NCBI GenBank assembly: GCA_028033615.1
Contig: JAOFDG010000015.1
Location: 1 to 38,251, forward strand
DNA from: Verrucomicrobiales bacterium
GTDB lineage: Bacteria; Verrucomicrobiota; Verrucomicrobiia; Verrucomicrobiales; DEV007
Length of the DNA: 38,251 nt
Reading direction: 5' to 3'
Made by a program: the position numbers and the translations under genes. Shown one piece after another: positions 26,695-35,192 of this stretch. Within the stretch, counting starts at the first letter, position 1. Every line of letters begins with the position of its first letter. The notes under the pieces are model-generated. The model made no database searches, was not told the origin of the DNA, and was given only the letters and a program-made list of their open reading frames with translations.

Positions 26695-27435
26695 ATGCAT
26701 ATCCATATAGAAAAAACCAAGGAAGACCTTGGAAGAAAAGCCTCTACAATCGGGGCTGAAGCAATAAAAAAAGCTATTTCAGAAAATGGAATAGCCAATA
26801 TAATTTTGGCTACTGGAGCCTCTCAATTTGAAATGCTTCATAAACTTTCAAAGGAGACAGACATCAACTGGTCCAAGGTTAATGGATTCCATCTTGATGA
26901 ATACATTGGCATTCCAATAAGTCACCCAGCCTCATTTAGATTATATCTTTGGAAAAGATTTATCTCCCAACTACCAACTCCCATGAATTCATTCCATTTC
27001 ATTAACACCGAAGAAGACCCTCAAGGGGAATGTGAAAAAATTGGTGAAATTATCAGTTCATTAATCATCGATGTTGCTTTTATTGGCATTGGTGAAAATG
27101 CCCATGTCGCATTTAATGATCCCCCTGCCGATTTTAAAATTAGCGCCCCTTATATAATAGTGAATCTCGATGATGATTGTCGAAATCAACAATTAGGAGA
27201 GGGTTGGTTCAAAACTATCGAAGAAGTTCCAAAACAAGCAGTTTCCATGTCTGTTACTCAAATAATGAAGAGCCGAAAGATCATATGTAGTGTTCCTGAT
27301 GAGCGCAAAGCTAATGCTGTCAAAAATTCTTTAACCCATCCAGTTACACCAAATTACCCCGCATCAATTTTAAATGAACATAAAGACAGTCATCTCTTTT
27401 TAGACAAACAATCTAGTTCTCTCTTGAATAATTAA
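26695..27435 (+). CDS. nagB: Glucosamine-6-phosphate deaminase/isomerase-like protein (NagB-like)
   Basis: Member of the glucosamine-6-phosphate isomerase/6-phosphogluconolactonase family, 246 aa from the ATG at 26695 (a TTG at 26680 would add five residues). The expected reaction is glucosamine-6-phosphate to fructose-6-phosphate plus ammonia, in the cytoplasm. GASQ (41-44) fits the phosphate loop, LDEY (67-70) the region of E. coli D72, and GIGENAHVAFNDP (131-143) the catalytic loop. Against E. coli NagB, D141 is Asn (N135), H143 is kept (H137) and E148 is Asp (D142). The ENxH variant also occurs in other family members, so this may be a subfamily trait or a change of substrate. First gene of a four-gene operon; the next starts 11 bp downstream. 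Confidence 0.85.
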   Translation: MHIHIEKTKEDLGRKASTIGAEAIKKAISENGIANIILATGASQFEMLHKLSKETDINWSKVNGFHLDEYIGIPISHPASFRLYLWKRFISQLPTPMNSFHFINTEEDPQGECEKIGEIISSLIIDVAFIGIGENAHVAFNDPPADFKISAPYIIVNLDDDCRNQQLGEGWFKTIEEVPKQAVSMSVTQIMKSRKIICSVPDERKANAVKNSLTHPVTPNYPASILNEHKDSHLFLDKQSSSLLNN

Positions 27436-27446
27436 TTTAATACTAA

Positions 27447-28538
27447 ATGCATAATAAAAAAATAGGAATTGGATTTGTCGGAGCCGGATGGATGGGTTCA
27501 ACTTTAATTCAAAGAATCATTAAATCCGATGACACTGAACTTTTAGCACTACATCAAAGATCACAAAAAAGAGCCGAAGAAACCTTAAAAAATTTAGGTT
27601 TAGAAAAATCTATTTATACTGATAGTTACGATGATATCCTCTCTAATTCTAAAATTGATGCTGTGTTCATTTGCAGTCCGAACTCTTTACATGGTCAACA
27701 ATCAATCAAAGCATTAAAAGCAGGCAAACACATTTTTTGTGAAAAGCCATGCGCTACAAATTACGATGAATACTTAATGCAAATTAAGTTGGCAAAACAA
27801 AATCCTGATCTTGTTACTTATGTAAATTATCTTATGAATTTCGATTCAATGGAGAAGAGAATCTGTAATATGGCAAAAAATAATGAATTTGGTGAAATTA
27901 CTCAAATCCAAGTCAACTACAGACACCCTATCAATATTGAAGGTGACAAAAAATGGAAACTAAGCGCTGAAATTATGGGTGATGCAATTGGAATGGGCAT
28001 AATTCATTCCTTGTCGGTTATGCTCAATATCATGAAAGCGAACAATGCAAGACCAAAGACAGTCTACGCAACAAGAAACATTAACAACACTCGGGGATTT
28101 GAGATAGAACCAATCTATAACATCCTGATTAATTTTGATAATGGAAGCACTGGATTTTGTTTTGGTAATGTTGATGTCGCCAACGGATATGACGCTTATC
28201 ACAATATTCATGGCACGAAAGGCGGATTAATATTTGATAGTTATTTGCCGAGACCTCAGAAAGTTAGATTTTGGTCAGACTTAAAAACTGATGGAGCTTG
28301 GATCTCACCGCTCGACACTAAAAATTGCCCAGAAGAATTTCAATGGCCTAAAGATACAACAACACCAGATAGTGGTGATGTAGTTAACCACCAGACGGGA
28401 GCATGTGTTCGTCATTTCTTAGACTGCATCCATAATAAAACACAATCATTTCTTAGTTTTGAGAACTCCTCAATGACTGCCGATGTGGGATGGGCCGCCA
28501 TAAGGTCCTGTGAATCAGGAATACCCGAAATCATCTAA
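27447..28538 (+). CDS. Gfo/Idh/MocA-family NAD(P)-dependent oxidoreductase, cytoplasmic
   Basis: Oxidoreductase of 363 aa with an N-terminal Rossmann motif GFVGAGWMG (9-17) and the family's EKP signature (99-101, in HIFCEKPCATN). A C-terminal alpha/beta domain for substrate binding follows. No signal peptide, so it acts in the cytoplasm. Family members oxidise or epimerise sugars, inositols or sugar phosphates. Its position between NagB-like and NagA-like genes (11 bp before, 1 bp after with the preferred nagA start) points to an amino sugar or its phosphate as substrate (inference). Such an enzyme is not part of the classical GlcNAc pathway. Confidence 0.9.
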   Translation: MHNKKIGIGFVGAGWMGSTLIQRIIKSDDTELLALHQRSQKRAEETLKNLGLEKSIYTDSYDDILSNSKIDAVFICSPNSLHGQQSIKALKAGKHIFCEKPCATNYDEYLMQIKLAKQNPDLVTYVNYLMNFDSMEKRICNMAKNNEFGEITQIQVNYRHPINIEGDKKWKLSAEIMGDAIGMGIIHSLSVMLNIMKANNARPKTVYATRNINNTRGFEIEPIYNILINFDNGSTGFCFGNVDVANGYDAYHNIHGTKGGLIFDSYLPRPQKVRFWSDLKTDGAWISPLDTKNCPEEFQWPKDTTTPDSGDVVNHQTGACVRHFLDCIHNKTQSFLSFENSSMTADVGWAAIRSCESGIPEII

Positions 28539-28539
28539 C

Positions 28540-29448
28540 GTGAGTTTCTTCGACCTTCAGGTTAACGGTTATGCGGGAGCTGACTTTAACTCTAACTCAT
28601 TAACTGAGGAGTCCCTTCATCACGCATGCTTAGCTCTAAGTGAAGATGGAGTCGAACAAATACTGGCAACAATGATCACGGACTCAATTGATTTGATGTG
28701 TCAAAGAATAAGAACGATTAATAAATTCAGAAGCCTAAATCCGATATGTGAGAAAATGATCTCAGGGTTTCACATTGAAGGCCCTTTCTTAAATGAATCA
28801 CCGGGCTACATCGGAGCTCATCCATCAAGTTATGCAATAATGGGCAACATTGATGATACTAAACGGCTACTAGATTCTGCCAATGGACTCACAAAAATTG
28901 TCACATTAGCACCTGAAAGAGATCCTAATTACAAAGTAACATCAATGCTTAGTGGATTGGGAATTACTGTTTCCGCAGGCCACTGCAATCCAACCAAAGA
29001 GGAAATAGAAGGAGCAATCGATAATGGTTTAACCATGTTTACTCACCTCGGAAATGGATGCCCCATGACGCTGGATCGTCACGACAATATTATCCAAAGA
29101 ATATTAAATGTTAGTGATCGCATGTGGATAACTTTCATCGCCGATGGAGTTCATATACCTTTTTATACATTAAAAAATTATTTAAAAATCATCCCCCCAG
29201 AAAATGCCATTGCTGTTACGGACTCTATTTCAGCCGCACGGATGAAACCGGGAAAATACACTTTAGGAGATTGGGATATTCTTATTGGAAAAGACGGCAT
29301 AGCCATGTCACCAGACAGGTCCCATTTGATTGGGTCCACACTGACTGCGCCAAAAATTATAGATAATCTTAAAAATCATTTGAATATGAATGCTGCACAG
29401 ATAGAACAAATCACACAGACCAACCCACGTGCGGCTGTTCAATCCTAG
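28540..29448 (+). CDS. nagA: N-acetylglucosamine-6-phosphate deacetylase-like, N-terminally short
   Basis: Amidohydrolase of about 302 aa resembling NagA, expected to deacetylate an N-acetyl-hexosamine-6-phosphate. The first metal/catalytic features are kept: HIEGPF (78-83, E80 matching E. coli E131), SAGHCN (H148), THLGNG (H169), ADGVH (H205) and VTDS (D228). The protein begins at the barrel strand FFDLQVNGYAG; the amino-terminal part of the small beta domain found in 380-aa NagAs is absent. Two GTG starts exist: 28510 (overlapping the oxidoreductase by 29 bp) and 28540 (1 bp after its stop). I prefer 28540 for spacing, but either is possible. The transporter gene follows after 13 bp. Confidence 0.86.
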   Translation: MSFFDLQVNGYAGADFNSNSLTEESLHHACLALSEDGVEQILATMITDSIDLMCQRIRTINKFRSLNPICEKMISGFHIEGPFLNESPGYIGAHPSSYAIMGNIDDTKRLLDSANGLTKIVTLAPERDPNYKVTSMLSGLGITVSAGHCNPTKEEIEGAIDNGLTMFTHLGNGCPMTLDRHDNIIQRILNVSDRMWITFIADGVHIPFYTLKNYLKIIPPENAIAVTDSISAARMKPGKYTLGDWDILIGKDGIAMSPDRSHLIGSTLTAPKIIDNLKNHLNMNAAQIEQITQTNPRAAVQS

Positions 29449-29461
29449 AAAAATTTGATTA

Positions 29462-30706
29462 ATGAATAAGCGCCTTCAAAGCATTGGACCAGCTATCATC
29501 GTAGCGGCAGTTGTCTGCGGACCTGGGAGTATCCTTTCCGCATCAAAGACAGGTGCCGATTTCGGTTATTCAATGACATGGGTCATTGCACTAGCAGTAT
29601 TCTTAATGATCGGAAGCTCAGCTCTTTCTGCAAGGTTAGGGGTATTCATGGAAGGAACACCTTGTGACGAAATTGCAAAGAGCTTTGGCAGGGTTACCGC
29701 AATATTTGTTGGTTTGACAGTTTTCCTGATCGCTGCCGGATTTCAGACATCAAACAACATGGCTATTTTTAAAGCAATAGCTCCATACAGTGACAATCAT
29801 CACTCAGTATTTATACGGAATCACCTCCCAACCACGGCTTTAATTGCGCTAAATTCTTTTTTGTTATTAGTCGTTTACCGATCAAAATCTTTATACAGGC
29901 CAGTTGAAAAATTGATGAAAGTCTTAGTTGGACTCATGGTTATTGCTTTCATATTTAACTGCATCATCAGCAAACCTTCATTAATCGAGTCAATTAAAGG
30001 CCTCAAACCGAGCCTACCGGAAAATAAAGATCAATTATCTGTATTTGCACTTATCGCTACTACGTTCTCAATTGCTGGCGCCTTTTATCAAGCATACCTA
30101 GTGAGGGACCGTGGCTGGAGATCTAATAACGTCAAAGAAACTTTTGTAGATACAGTAATTGGTATCACAACTCTAGGCCTGATAACACTCGTCATAATGT
30201 TAACCGCCGCCTCTACATTGTCAGGAAAAGCCATCGAACTCGAAACTGTAACTGATGTGGCCATTCAAATGGAGAACCTTTTTGGAAGTTGGGCGGGCAT
30301 AATCTTCACTCTCGGGATTTTCGCTGGGGCCCTCAGTTCGTTTCTAATTAATGCAATGATTGGAGGACGTCTCCTTGCGGACGGTTTTGGGAAAGGAAAT
30401 AGAATCGATTCCAAATGGTCAAAGCACTGCACCGTATTGGCTTTGCTGGCAGGTCTCCTAGGAGCCTTTTTTGCTATTATAGATCCAGATTCAAAAAATA
30501 GTATAGACCCCATTATAATCGCACAAGCATCTACCATGTTGGGAGGGCCTACACTAGCATTAGCTCTTTTATTTTTAGGAATTAAAATCAATCAAAGAGA
30601 TCAACAAAAGCCACGAATATCTAAATGGATGCTGTGGTCAGTCACTATGGGTTTAATAGTGACACTCGTCCTCGCTTTTAAAACTTTTGGAAAGTTATTT
30701 GGTTAA
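29462..30706 (+). CDS. Nramp-fold transporter of the amino-sugar operon, metal ligands lost
   Basis: Polytopic inner-membrane protein of 414 aa with about 11 membrane segments and Nramp-type start GPAIIVAAVVCGPGSILSAS. The DPGN metal motif of TM1 is GPGS (20-23). In the TM6 region, ATTFSIAGAFYQAYLVRDRG, the MPH motif is gone. The Asp, Asn and Met ligands of true Nramps are thus all missing. As the last gene of the NagB-like/Gfo-Idh/NagA-like operon, 13 bp after the deacetylase, it most likely brings in an amino sugar or related organic solute (inference). A remaining metal or proton role cannot be excluded. No kinase or PTS component is in the operon, so phosphorylation must come from elsewhere. 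It is 101 bp from the convergent Gfo/Idh gene. Confidence 0.82.
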   Translation: MNKRLQSIGPAIIVAAVVCGPGSILSASKTGADFGYSMTWVIALAVFLMIGSSALSARLGVFMEGTPCDEIAKSFGRVTAIFVGLTVFLIAAGFQTSNNMAIFKAIAPYSDNHHSVFIRNHLPTTALIALNSFLLLVVYRSKSLYRPVEKLMKVLVGLMVIAFIFNCIISKPSLIESIKGLKPSLPENKDQLSVFALIATTFSIAGAFYQAYLVRDRGWRSNNVKETFVDTVIGITTLGLITLVIMLTAASTLSGKAIELETVTDVAIQMENLFGSWAGIIFTLGIFAGALSSFLINAMIGGRLLADGFGKGNRIDSKWSKHCTVLALLAGLLGAFFAIIDPDSKNSIDPIIIAQASTMLGGPTLALALLFLGIKINQRDQQKPRISKWMLWSVTMGLIVTLVLAFKTFGKLFG

Positions 30707-30807
30707 TAAACCTATCAGCCACTAAGTTAAAATACCGAAGAAGACTTTTAGAATTGAGGATTCGACGTTGGTTGGGGGCGATTCCCAAAACCTTTATTTC
30801 ACGAGAC

Positions 30808-32154
30808 TTAGATGATAGCCTTTGGCTTCCAACCTTCCCGATAATCCCTGCCAACCTGAAGATCTGCCTTCACATTGTTAGTAACCTTCAGCTTTTCAGT
30901 ATCCCAATCAAGTTTTTCTCCTGGGAAAAGTGTAGCAAGGCAACCAAGTAAAACGGTCTCAGTCAATGGGCCGGAGTAGTCTTCAAAGTTAGCTGAAGGT
31001 TTTTTACCACTAGCACCTCGAGCAGATTCAACGAATTCCATATAATGATCACGAGGCTCAAGCTTTGGATATTTCAACCCTTCAAATTTCTGCTTTGGAT
31101 ACAAAGTTGGTGTCGACATATGTGGCGCAAGTAATACTCCATCGGTGCCTATTATAATACTACCCTGGCTAGGTACTTTACCCCCAACAAGGTCAGCTAC
31201 TTCTTTTGGTGGCCTTGCATCACCGTCATACCACGTAACAGATACATTACCTTCTTGAGTGAATTGGGTTGAAGGGAAAACGTAATCAATATTGGCATTA
31301 ATCGCCCAATTATGCTCATTGGAAGCAGGACCATGTGAAACAACGGATAGAGGAGAAGTAAGGCCTAATGATCGATACCAACCACTAAAAATATGACACC
31401 CCATATCACCAAAAGTACCTGTACCAAAATCTCGTCTTTTACGCCAATTTCCTGGGTGATAATATCCAGATATATAGGGGCGTGATTTGGCAACACCTAA
31501 CCAAAGGTCCCAATCAAATCCCTCCGGAATTTCATCCTCTTTTTGAGGAACTGGCCCCATATCTCCCCACTTTTTACCTGAGAAAGAATGAACTCTTGTT
31601 ACTTTACCTATTGCTCCCTGCTGAACCAAACTAACAACTAACCTTTCCGTAAATGCAGACGATATCTGAATTCCCATCTGCGTCATTAGTTTCTTATTCT
31701 TTGCCATCTCTGACATTGCTCGACATTCCTTAATATTATGAGCCAAAGGCTTCTGCCCATAACAATGCTTTCCTAGGTCCATAGCAGCCAAACCTATAGG
31801 ACCATGCATATGATCAGGAGTTGAAACGTTAACAGAGTCAATATTCTTGTCCTCTTTTTCTAATAGCTCTCTCCAATCCTGATAAAATTTAGCTTTCGGA
31901 AAACGTTTCCTAATGCTTTCCGCTCTCTTTAAGTCAATATCTGCAACGGCCACTAAATCAAAATGTTTACTGCGTGCAAGGGACCCTACGTCAGCGCCCG
32001 CCATCCCATTTGCTCCGAAACTTGCATGCCTTAAACGTTCGCTAGGAGGATTAGCTCGAAGACCTGAAGCTATAAAGGGCATAGAAATAGCCGATATTGT
32101 TGTGCTTTTAATAAATTTTCGGCGAGAACTACTATTAGAGTTTGTTAGAGACAT
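30808..32154 (-). CDS. Tat-exported Gfo/Idh/MocA-family oxidoreductase
   Basis: Oxidoreductase of 448 aa with a twin-arginine leader (SRRKFIK, 10-16, followed by a short hydrophobic stretch), so it is probably exported already folded with its cofactor. The Rossmann part has FGANGMAGADVG (46-57), and the family's EKP site is QKP (134-136), the form usual in exported members. The C-terminal domain is long, with ATWxxDGD-like and DHYMEFVESARG elements. Exported Gfo/Idh proteins with tightly bound NAD(P) are thought to act on sugars, for example by oxidation or isomerisation. It is divergent (184 bp) from the HEAT/PQQ/FucU operon. This is a different subfamily from the cytoplasmic enzyme at 27447-28538. 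Confidence 0.9.
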   Translation of the reverse strand: MSLTNSNSSSRRKFIKSTTISAISMPFIASGLRANPPSERLRHASFGANGMAGADVGSLARSKHFDLVAVADIDLKRAESIRKRFPKAKFYQDWRELLEKEDKNIDSVNVSTPDHMHGPIGLAAMDLGKHCYGQKPLAHNIKECRAMSEMAKNKKLMTQMGIQISSAFTERLVVSLVQQGAIGKVTRVHSFSGKKWGDMGPVPQKEDEIPEGFDWDLWLGVAKSRPYISGYYHPGNWRKRRDFGTGTFGDMGCHIFSGWYRSLGLTSPLSVVSHGPASNEHNWAINANIDYVFPSTQFTQEGNVSVTWYDGDARPPKEVADLVGGKVPSQGSIIIGTDGVLLAPHMSTPTLYPKQKFEGLKYPKLEPRDHYMEFVESARGASGKKPSANFEDYSGPLTETVLLGCLATLFPGEKLDWDTEKLKVTNNVKADLQVGRDYREGWKPKAII

Positions 32155-32184
32155 ACTTTAATATTTACTAAGAACTCCAGCATT

Positions 32185-32306
32185 TCAAGACCGACATTAT
32201 TCTTGGGGTAATAAGAAAAAGGGCGGTACAATGGAATCGATGCTCTAAGTAAGCTGATGAATTTTATTCCAAATGCACTTAAAATATTAAATTCATGCGG
32301 TCTTGA
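32185..32306. promoter_or_regulatory. Split inverted repeat in divergent intergenic region
   Basis: TCAAGACCG (32185-32193) and CGGTCTTGA (32298-32306) are perfect 9-bp inverted arms 104 bp apart, between the exported Gfo/Idh gene and the divergent operon. The right arm overlaps a shorter inverted pair, TGCGGT (32296-32301) and ACCGCA (32318-32323). These may be operator half-sites; chance is not excluded. Confidence 0.25.
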
Positions 32307-32338
32307 TCTCTTTGGTAACCGCACATTACTATATTCCT

Positions 32339-33511
32339 ATGAAAAGTTTATTTGTGCTAATTACTTTAGCAATTAATTACCTTCCGTTACTTGCAAATCA
32401 AACTTCAACTTCGATAGAGACAATATTGGCCATTGGGCCCGAAGGTAAGGGTAACTCAAGAGCTTCTAAGGCATGGGAAGAATTAATAAACCAACCAGAT
32501 CAAAAAACGCTCATGTCAATTTTTGGTGCAATGAATGAAGCGGGACCAGTCGCATCGAACTGGCTTCGATCTGCTGCAGAAGTTGTATTTAAAAACCTGC
32601 AGGAAGACCAGAAGACATCAATCAATACACTAGGTGAATATTTTCTAGATAAAAAAAACTCATCACGAGCGAGGCGCTTTGCCTTTGAATTAATCAAGAG
32701 AAACGATCCTGAAGTAGCTGCTGAAATAATTCCAGGTCTCCTCAACGACCCAAGCCCCGAGCTTAGGCGAGATGCTATATCACTATTAATCAAGAAAGGG
32801 AAATCCTTGGAAGAAGAAGGAAAAAAAAACTCAGCTATTCTTATTTACCGTCAGGCTTTGAACTCCGCAATTGAAGCTAATCAAGTAAAGCCACTATCTG
32901 AGTCCCTTAAAAGGCTAGGAGCAAAAGTAGACCTTCCAAAACATTTTGGTTTTTTAATGCGTTGGCATTCGATTGGACCATTCGATAATACTAATCGCAA
33001 TGGCTTTGAAAAAGTTTACCCACCTGAAAATGAAATAAATTTAGAATCTGAATATGAAGGGAAAAGCCAAGCAGCACGTTGGAAGCAAATAGAAAGTTAT
33101 GACCCCTTCGGTAAAATTGATTTCAATAAGCCTCTAGGCCTACTTAAAGAAAGCGTAGCATACGCGTATACAGAATTTGAGTCAATTTCATCAAGAACAG
33201 CTGAACTTAGACTCGGGTGTAAGAACGCATGGAAAATTTGGGTTAATGGAGACTTTATTTTTGGTCGAGATGAATATCATAGGGGACAAAAAATTGACCA
33301 ATACAAAATGAATATCCAGTTAAAGAAAGGTAAAAATACTATATTAGTTAAAGCCTGTCAAAATGAACAAACCGAAGAATGGACCGTTCAGTGGGAATTT
33401 CAATTACGCATCTGCGATGAAAGCGGAGTCGCGATACTTGCTTCAAACAGAGAAGCCACTCCAGTCAAAGATCAATCAGAGCGACGCTCAAGAAGACCTA
33501 AAAAATCATGA
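32339..33511 (+). CDS. Secreted HEAT-repeat / beta-sandwich protein, function unknown
   Basis: Protein of 390 aa from the ATG at 32339, chosen because it gives a signal peptide (MKSLFVLITLAINYLPLLA); a TTG at 32303 would add twelve residues ahead of it. The N-terminal half (about 25-185) is helical and HEAT-like, with NDPSPELRRDAISLLIKKG. The C-terminal half (about 195-375) looks like a galactose-binding-type beta-sandwich: WHSIGPFDN, then a WKIWVNGDFIFGRDEY strand pair and KKGKNTILVKACQ, as seen in many PVC secreted proteins. A basic tail ends the protein. No catalytic motif is seen, and carbohydrate binding is an inference. Its stop overlaps the next start (ATGA), so the two are translationally coupled. 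Confidence 0.8.
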   Translation: MKSLFVLITLAINYLPLLANQTSTSIETILAIGPEGKGNSRASKAWEELINQPDQKTLMSIFGAMNEAGPVASNWLRSAAEVVFKNLQEDQKTSINTLGEYFLDKKNSSRARRFAFELIKRNDPEVAAEIIPGLLNDPSPELRRDAISLLIKKGKSLEEEGKKNSAILIYRQALNSAIEANQVKPLSESLKRLGAKVDLPKHFGFLMRWHSIGPFDNTNRNGFEKVYPPENEINLESEYEGKSQAARWKQIESYDPFGKIDFNKPLGLLKESVAYAYTEFESISSRTAELRLGCKNAWKIWVNGDFIFGRDEYHRGQKIDQYKMNIQLKKGKNTILVKACQNEQTEEWTVQWEFQLRICDESGVAILASNREATPVKDQSERRSRRPKKS

Positions 33512-34719
33512 TTACTACAAATAAAGTTTTAGCTTTCGTATCTGTATTATCTCTTAGCCAAATCGCAAGCGGTGAAGATTGGCTCCAATTCAGAGGAAAT
33601 GATCACCGAGGCATATCATTAAAATCAGAAACCCCAACAAATCTAAGTAAGAATAATATTGCATGGAAAATACCTCTACCAGGGAGGGGGTTATCAAGTC
33701 CAATTGTTATAGGAAACCGCGTTTTTCTCACAGCCTCCTCAACTGCAGATCAAAGTAGACTCCACGTAATTTGTGCTAACAAGGATAATGGTGAAATCGA
33801 GTGGGAGCGACAATTCTGGGCAACAGGGAGAACAATCTGCCATGAGAAGACTTGCGTGGCAGCTCCAACTCCAGTCAGCGATGGAAAAAACATTTATGCA
33901 TTATACTCAAGTAATGACCTTATCTGCTTAGACCTTGATGGTAACTTGAAGTGGATAAGAGGATTAATGCAAGACTACCCAAATGCAAGTAATAGCCTAG
34001 GACTCGCAAGCTCTCCCATTATTGTAGACGGAACTTTAATTGTTCAAATCGAAAATGATAGCGATTCCTTTGTGTCTGGCATTAATCTAAAAGATGGTTC
34101 AAATATATGGAAGCTCGCAAGAACGAAGAAGGCTAATTGGACCTCACCTATTAGACTTAATGATAAAGAAGTTGCGATTCAAGGAAGCGAAGGAATAACT
34201 TGCGTAAGTGCAAAGTCAGGAACCGTTCAGTGGAGCTTCAACGAAGGAGCTTCAACAATTCCATCCAGTGTGACGTCTGCTGATAGTGCAATATTGTATG
34301 TACCCTCAAATGGCATAACCGCAATTAAGCCAAGGAAAGATAATAACACTCCAGAGATTGTGTGGCAGGAATCTCAATTACGTCCCGGCACATCAAGCCC
34401 AATCATTGTAGGTGATAATATTTACATCATAAACAGAGCAGGAGTACTCAACGCCGCAAAAAAAGATACAGGTGAAAGATTGTGGAGACTTCGTCTTGAA
34501 GGACCCTTTAGCGGCTCCCCTGTTTCATCAAATGGCCACATTTATGTTGCCTCCGAAAGAAAAGGTGTATTCCAATCAATAGACATAAATGGAAAAGAAG
34601 GAATGCTACGTGGAAGCATAGAATTAGGAGAAACAATACTTGGCACTCCAGCCATTGCTAATAACTCAATATTCATTAGAAGCGATGGGCATTTATGGAA
34701 GATTTCAAATCCAAAATGA
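33508..34719 (+). CDS. Secreted PQQ-type beta-propeller protein
   Basis: PQQ-like propeller of 403 aa with a signal peptide (about 1-22, ending ASG) followed by WLQFRGNDHRGIS, the usual first blade of this family. Later blades such as GTLIVQIENDSDSFVSGINLKDGSNIWKL are recognisable, but quinone-binding residues are not evident. It is related in layout to the protein at 19358-20671. A role in exported sugar oxidation or as a scaffold is possible. The start overlaps the stop of the HEAT/beta-sandwich gene by 4 bp. The FucU gene follows after 40 bp, suggesting a link to fucose-containing glycans. Confidence 0.86.
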   Translation: MITTNKVLAFVSVLSLSQIASGEDWLQFRGNDHRGISLKSETPTNLSKNNIAWKIPLPGRGLSSPIVIGNRVFLTASSTADQSRLHVICANKDNGEIEWERQFWATGRTICHEKTCVAAPTPVSDGKNIYALYSSNDLICLDLDGNLKWIRGLMQDYPNASNSLGLASSPIIVDGTLIVQIENDSDSFVSGINLKDGSNIWKLARTKKANWTSPIRLNDKEVAIQGSEGITCVSAKSGTVQWSFNEGASTIPSSVTSADSAILYVPSNGITAIKPRKDNNTPEIVWQESQLRPGTSSPIIVGDNIYIINRAGVLNAAKKDTGERLWRLRLEGPFSGSPVSSNGHIYVASERKGVFQSIDINGKEGMLRGSIELGETILGTPAIANNSIFIRSDGHLWKISNPK

Positions 34720-34759
34720 TAAGCAAGTCATTGGATAGCGGTCTAAATTTAAAAGATAT

Positions 34760-35191
34760 ATGTTAATCGGCATATCTCCATTAATAAGTCCTGATTTACT
34801 AAAAACTCTATGCATGATGGGACACGGTGATGAAGTAGTTATTGCTGACGCACACTTCCCTTCTGAAAGCCTAGGCCCTCCTTGTCTTAGGGCAGACGGA
34901 TTGATAATTAATGACTTATTAAACGGAATAATGCCCTTATTTGCGCTGGATGAATTCGTCGAGAAACCTATTACAATGATGACTCCTGCCGAAGGCGATA
35001 AAGCAAATCCAGAAATCGAAAAAGGTTATTCACGCATTATTAAGAATTACTCAACTAAAGAAATCTCAATCGAGAAATTGGATCGTTTTGATTTTTACAA
35101 TAGGAGCCGGTCTGCTTTCGCAGTTGTCGCAACAGGGGATTGCGAAAAGTATGCTAACATTATTTTAAAAAAAGGAGTCACTCCCACCTAA
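34760..35191 (+). CDS. fucU: RbsD/FucU-family L-fucose mutarotase
   Basis: Protein of 143 aa, the usual length for FucU, with the family signature ISPLISPDLLKTLCMMGHGD near the start (catalytic His in MGHGDE) and DAHFPSES shortly after. It would interconvert alpha and beta anomers of fucose in the cytoplasm, or of another pyranose if closer to RbsD. The C-terminal FYNRSRSAFAVVATGD is also typical of FucU. No fucose isomerase, kinase or aldolase gene is in the window, so the rest of a fucose pathway must lie elsewhere. Its stop is 1 bp from the end of the convergent mnmE. Confidence 0.92.
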   Translation: MLIGISPLISPDLLKTLCMMGHGDEVVIADAHFPSESLGPPCLRADGLIINDLLNGIMPLFALDEFVEKPITMMTPAEGDKANPEIEKGYSRIIKNYSTKEISIEKLDRFDFYNRSRSAFAVVATGDCEKYANIILKKGVTPT

Positions 35192-35192
35192 T

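Noticed and set aside
30740-30800. Possible bidirectional terminator between the Nramp-fold and exported Gfo/Idh genes
   Set aside because: A G-rich and a C-rich stretch can pair only with mismatches, and no T run follows on either strand at the right distance.
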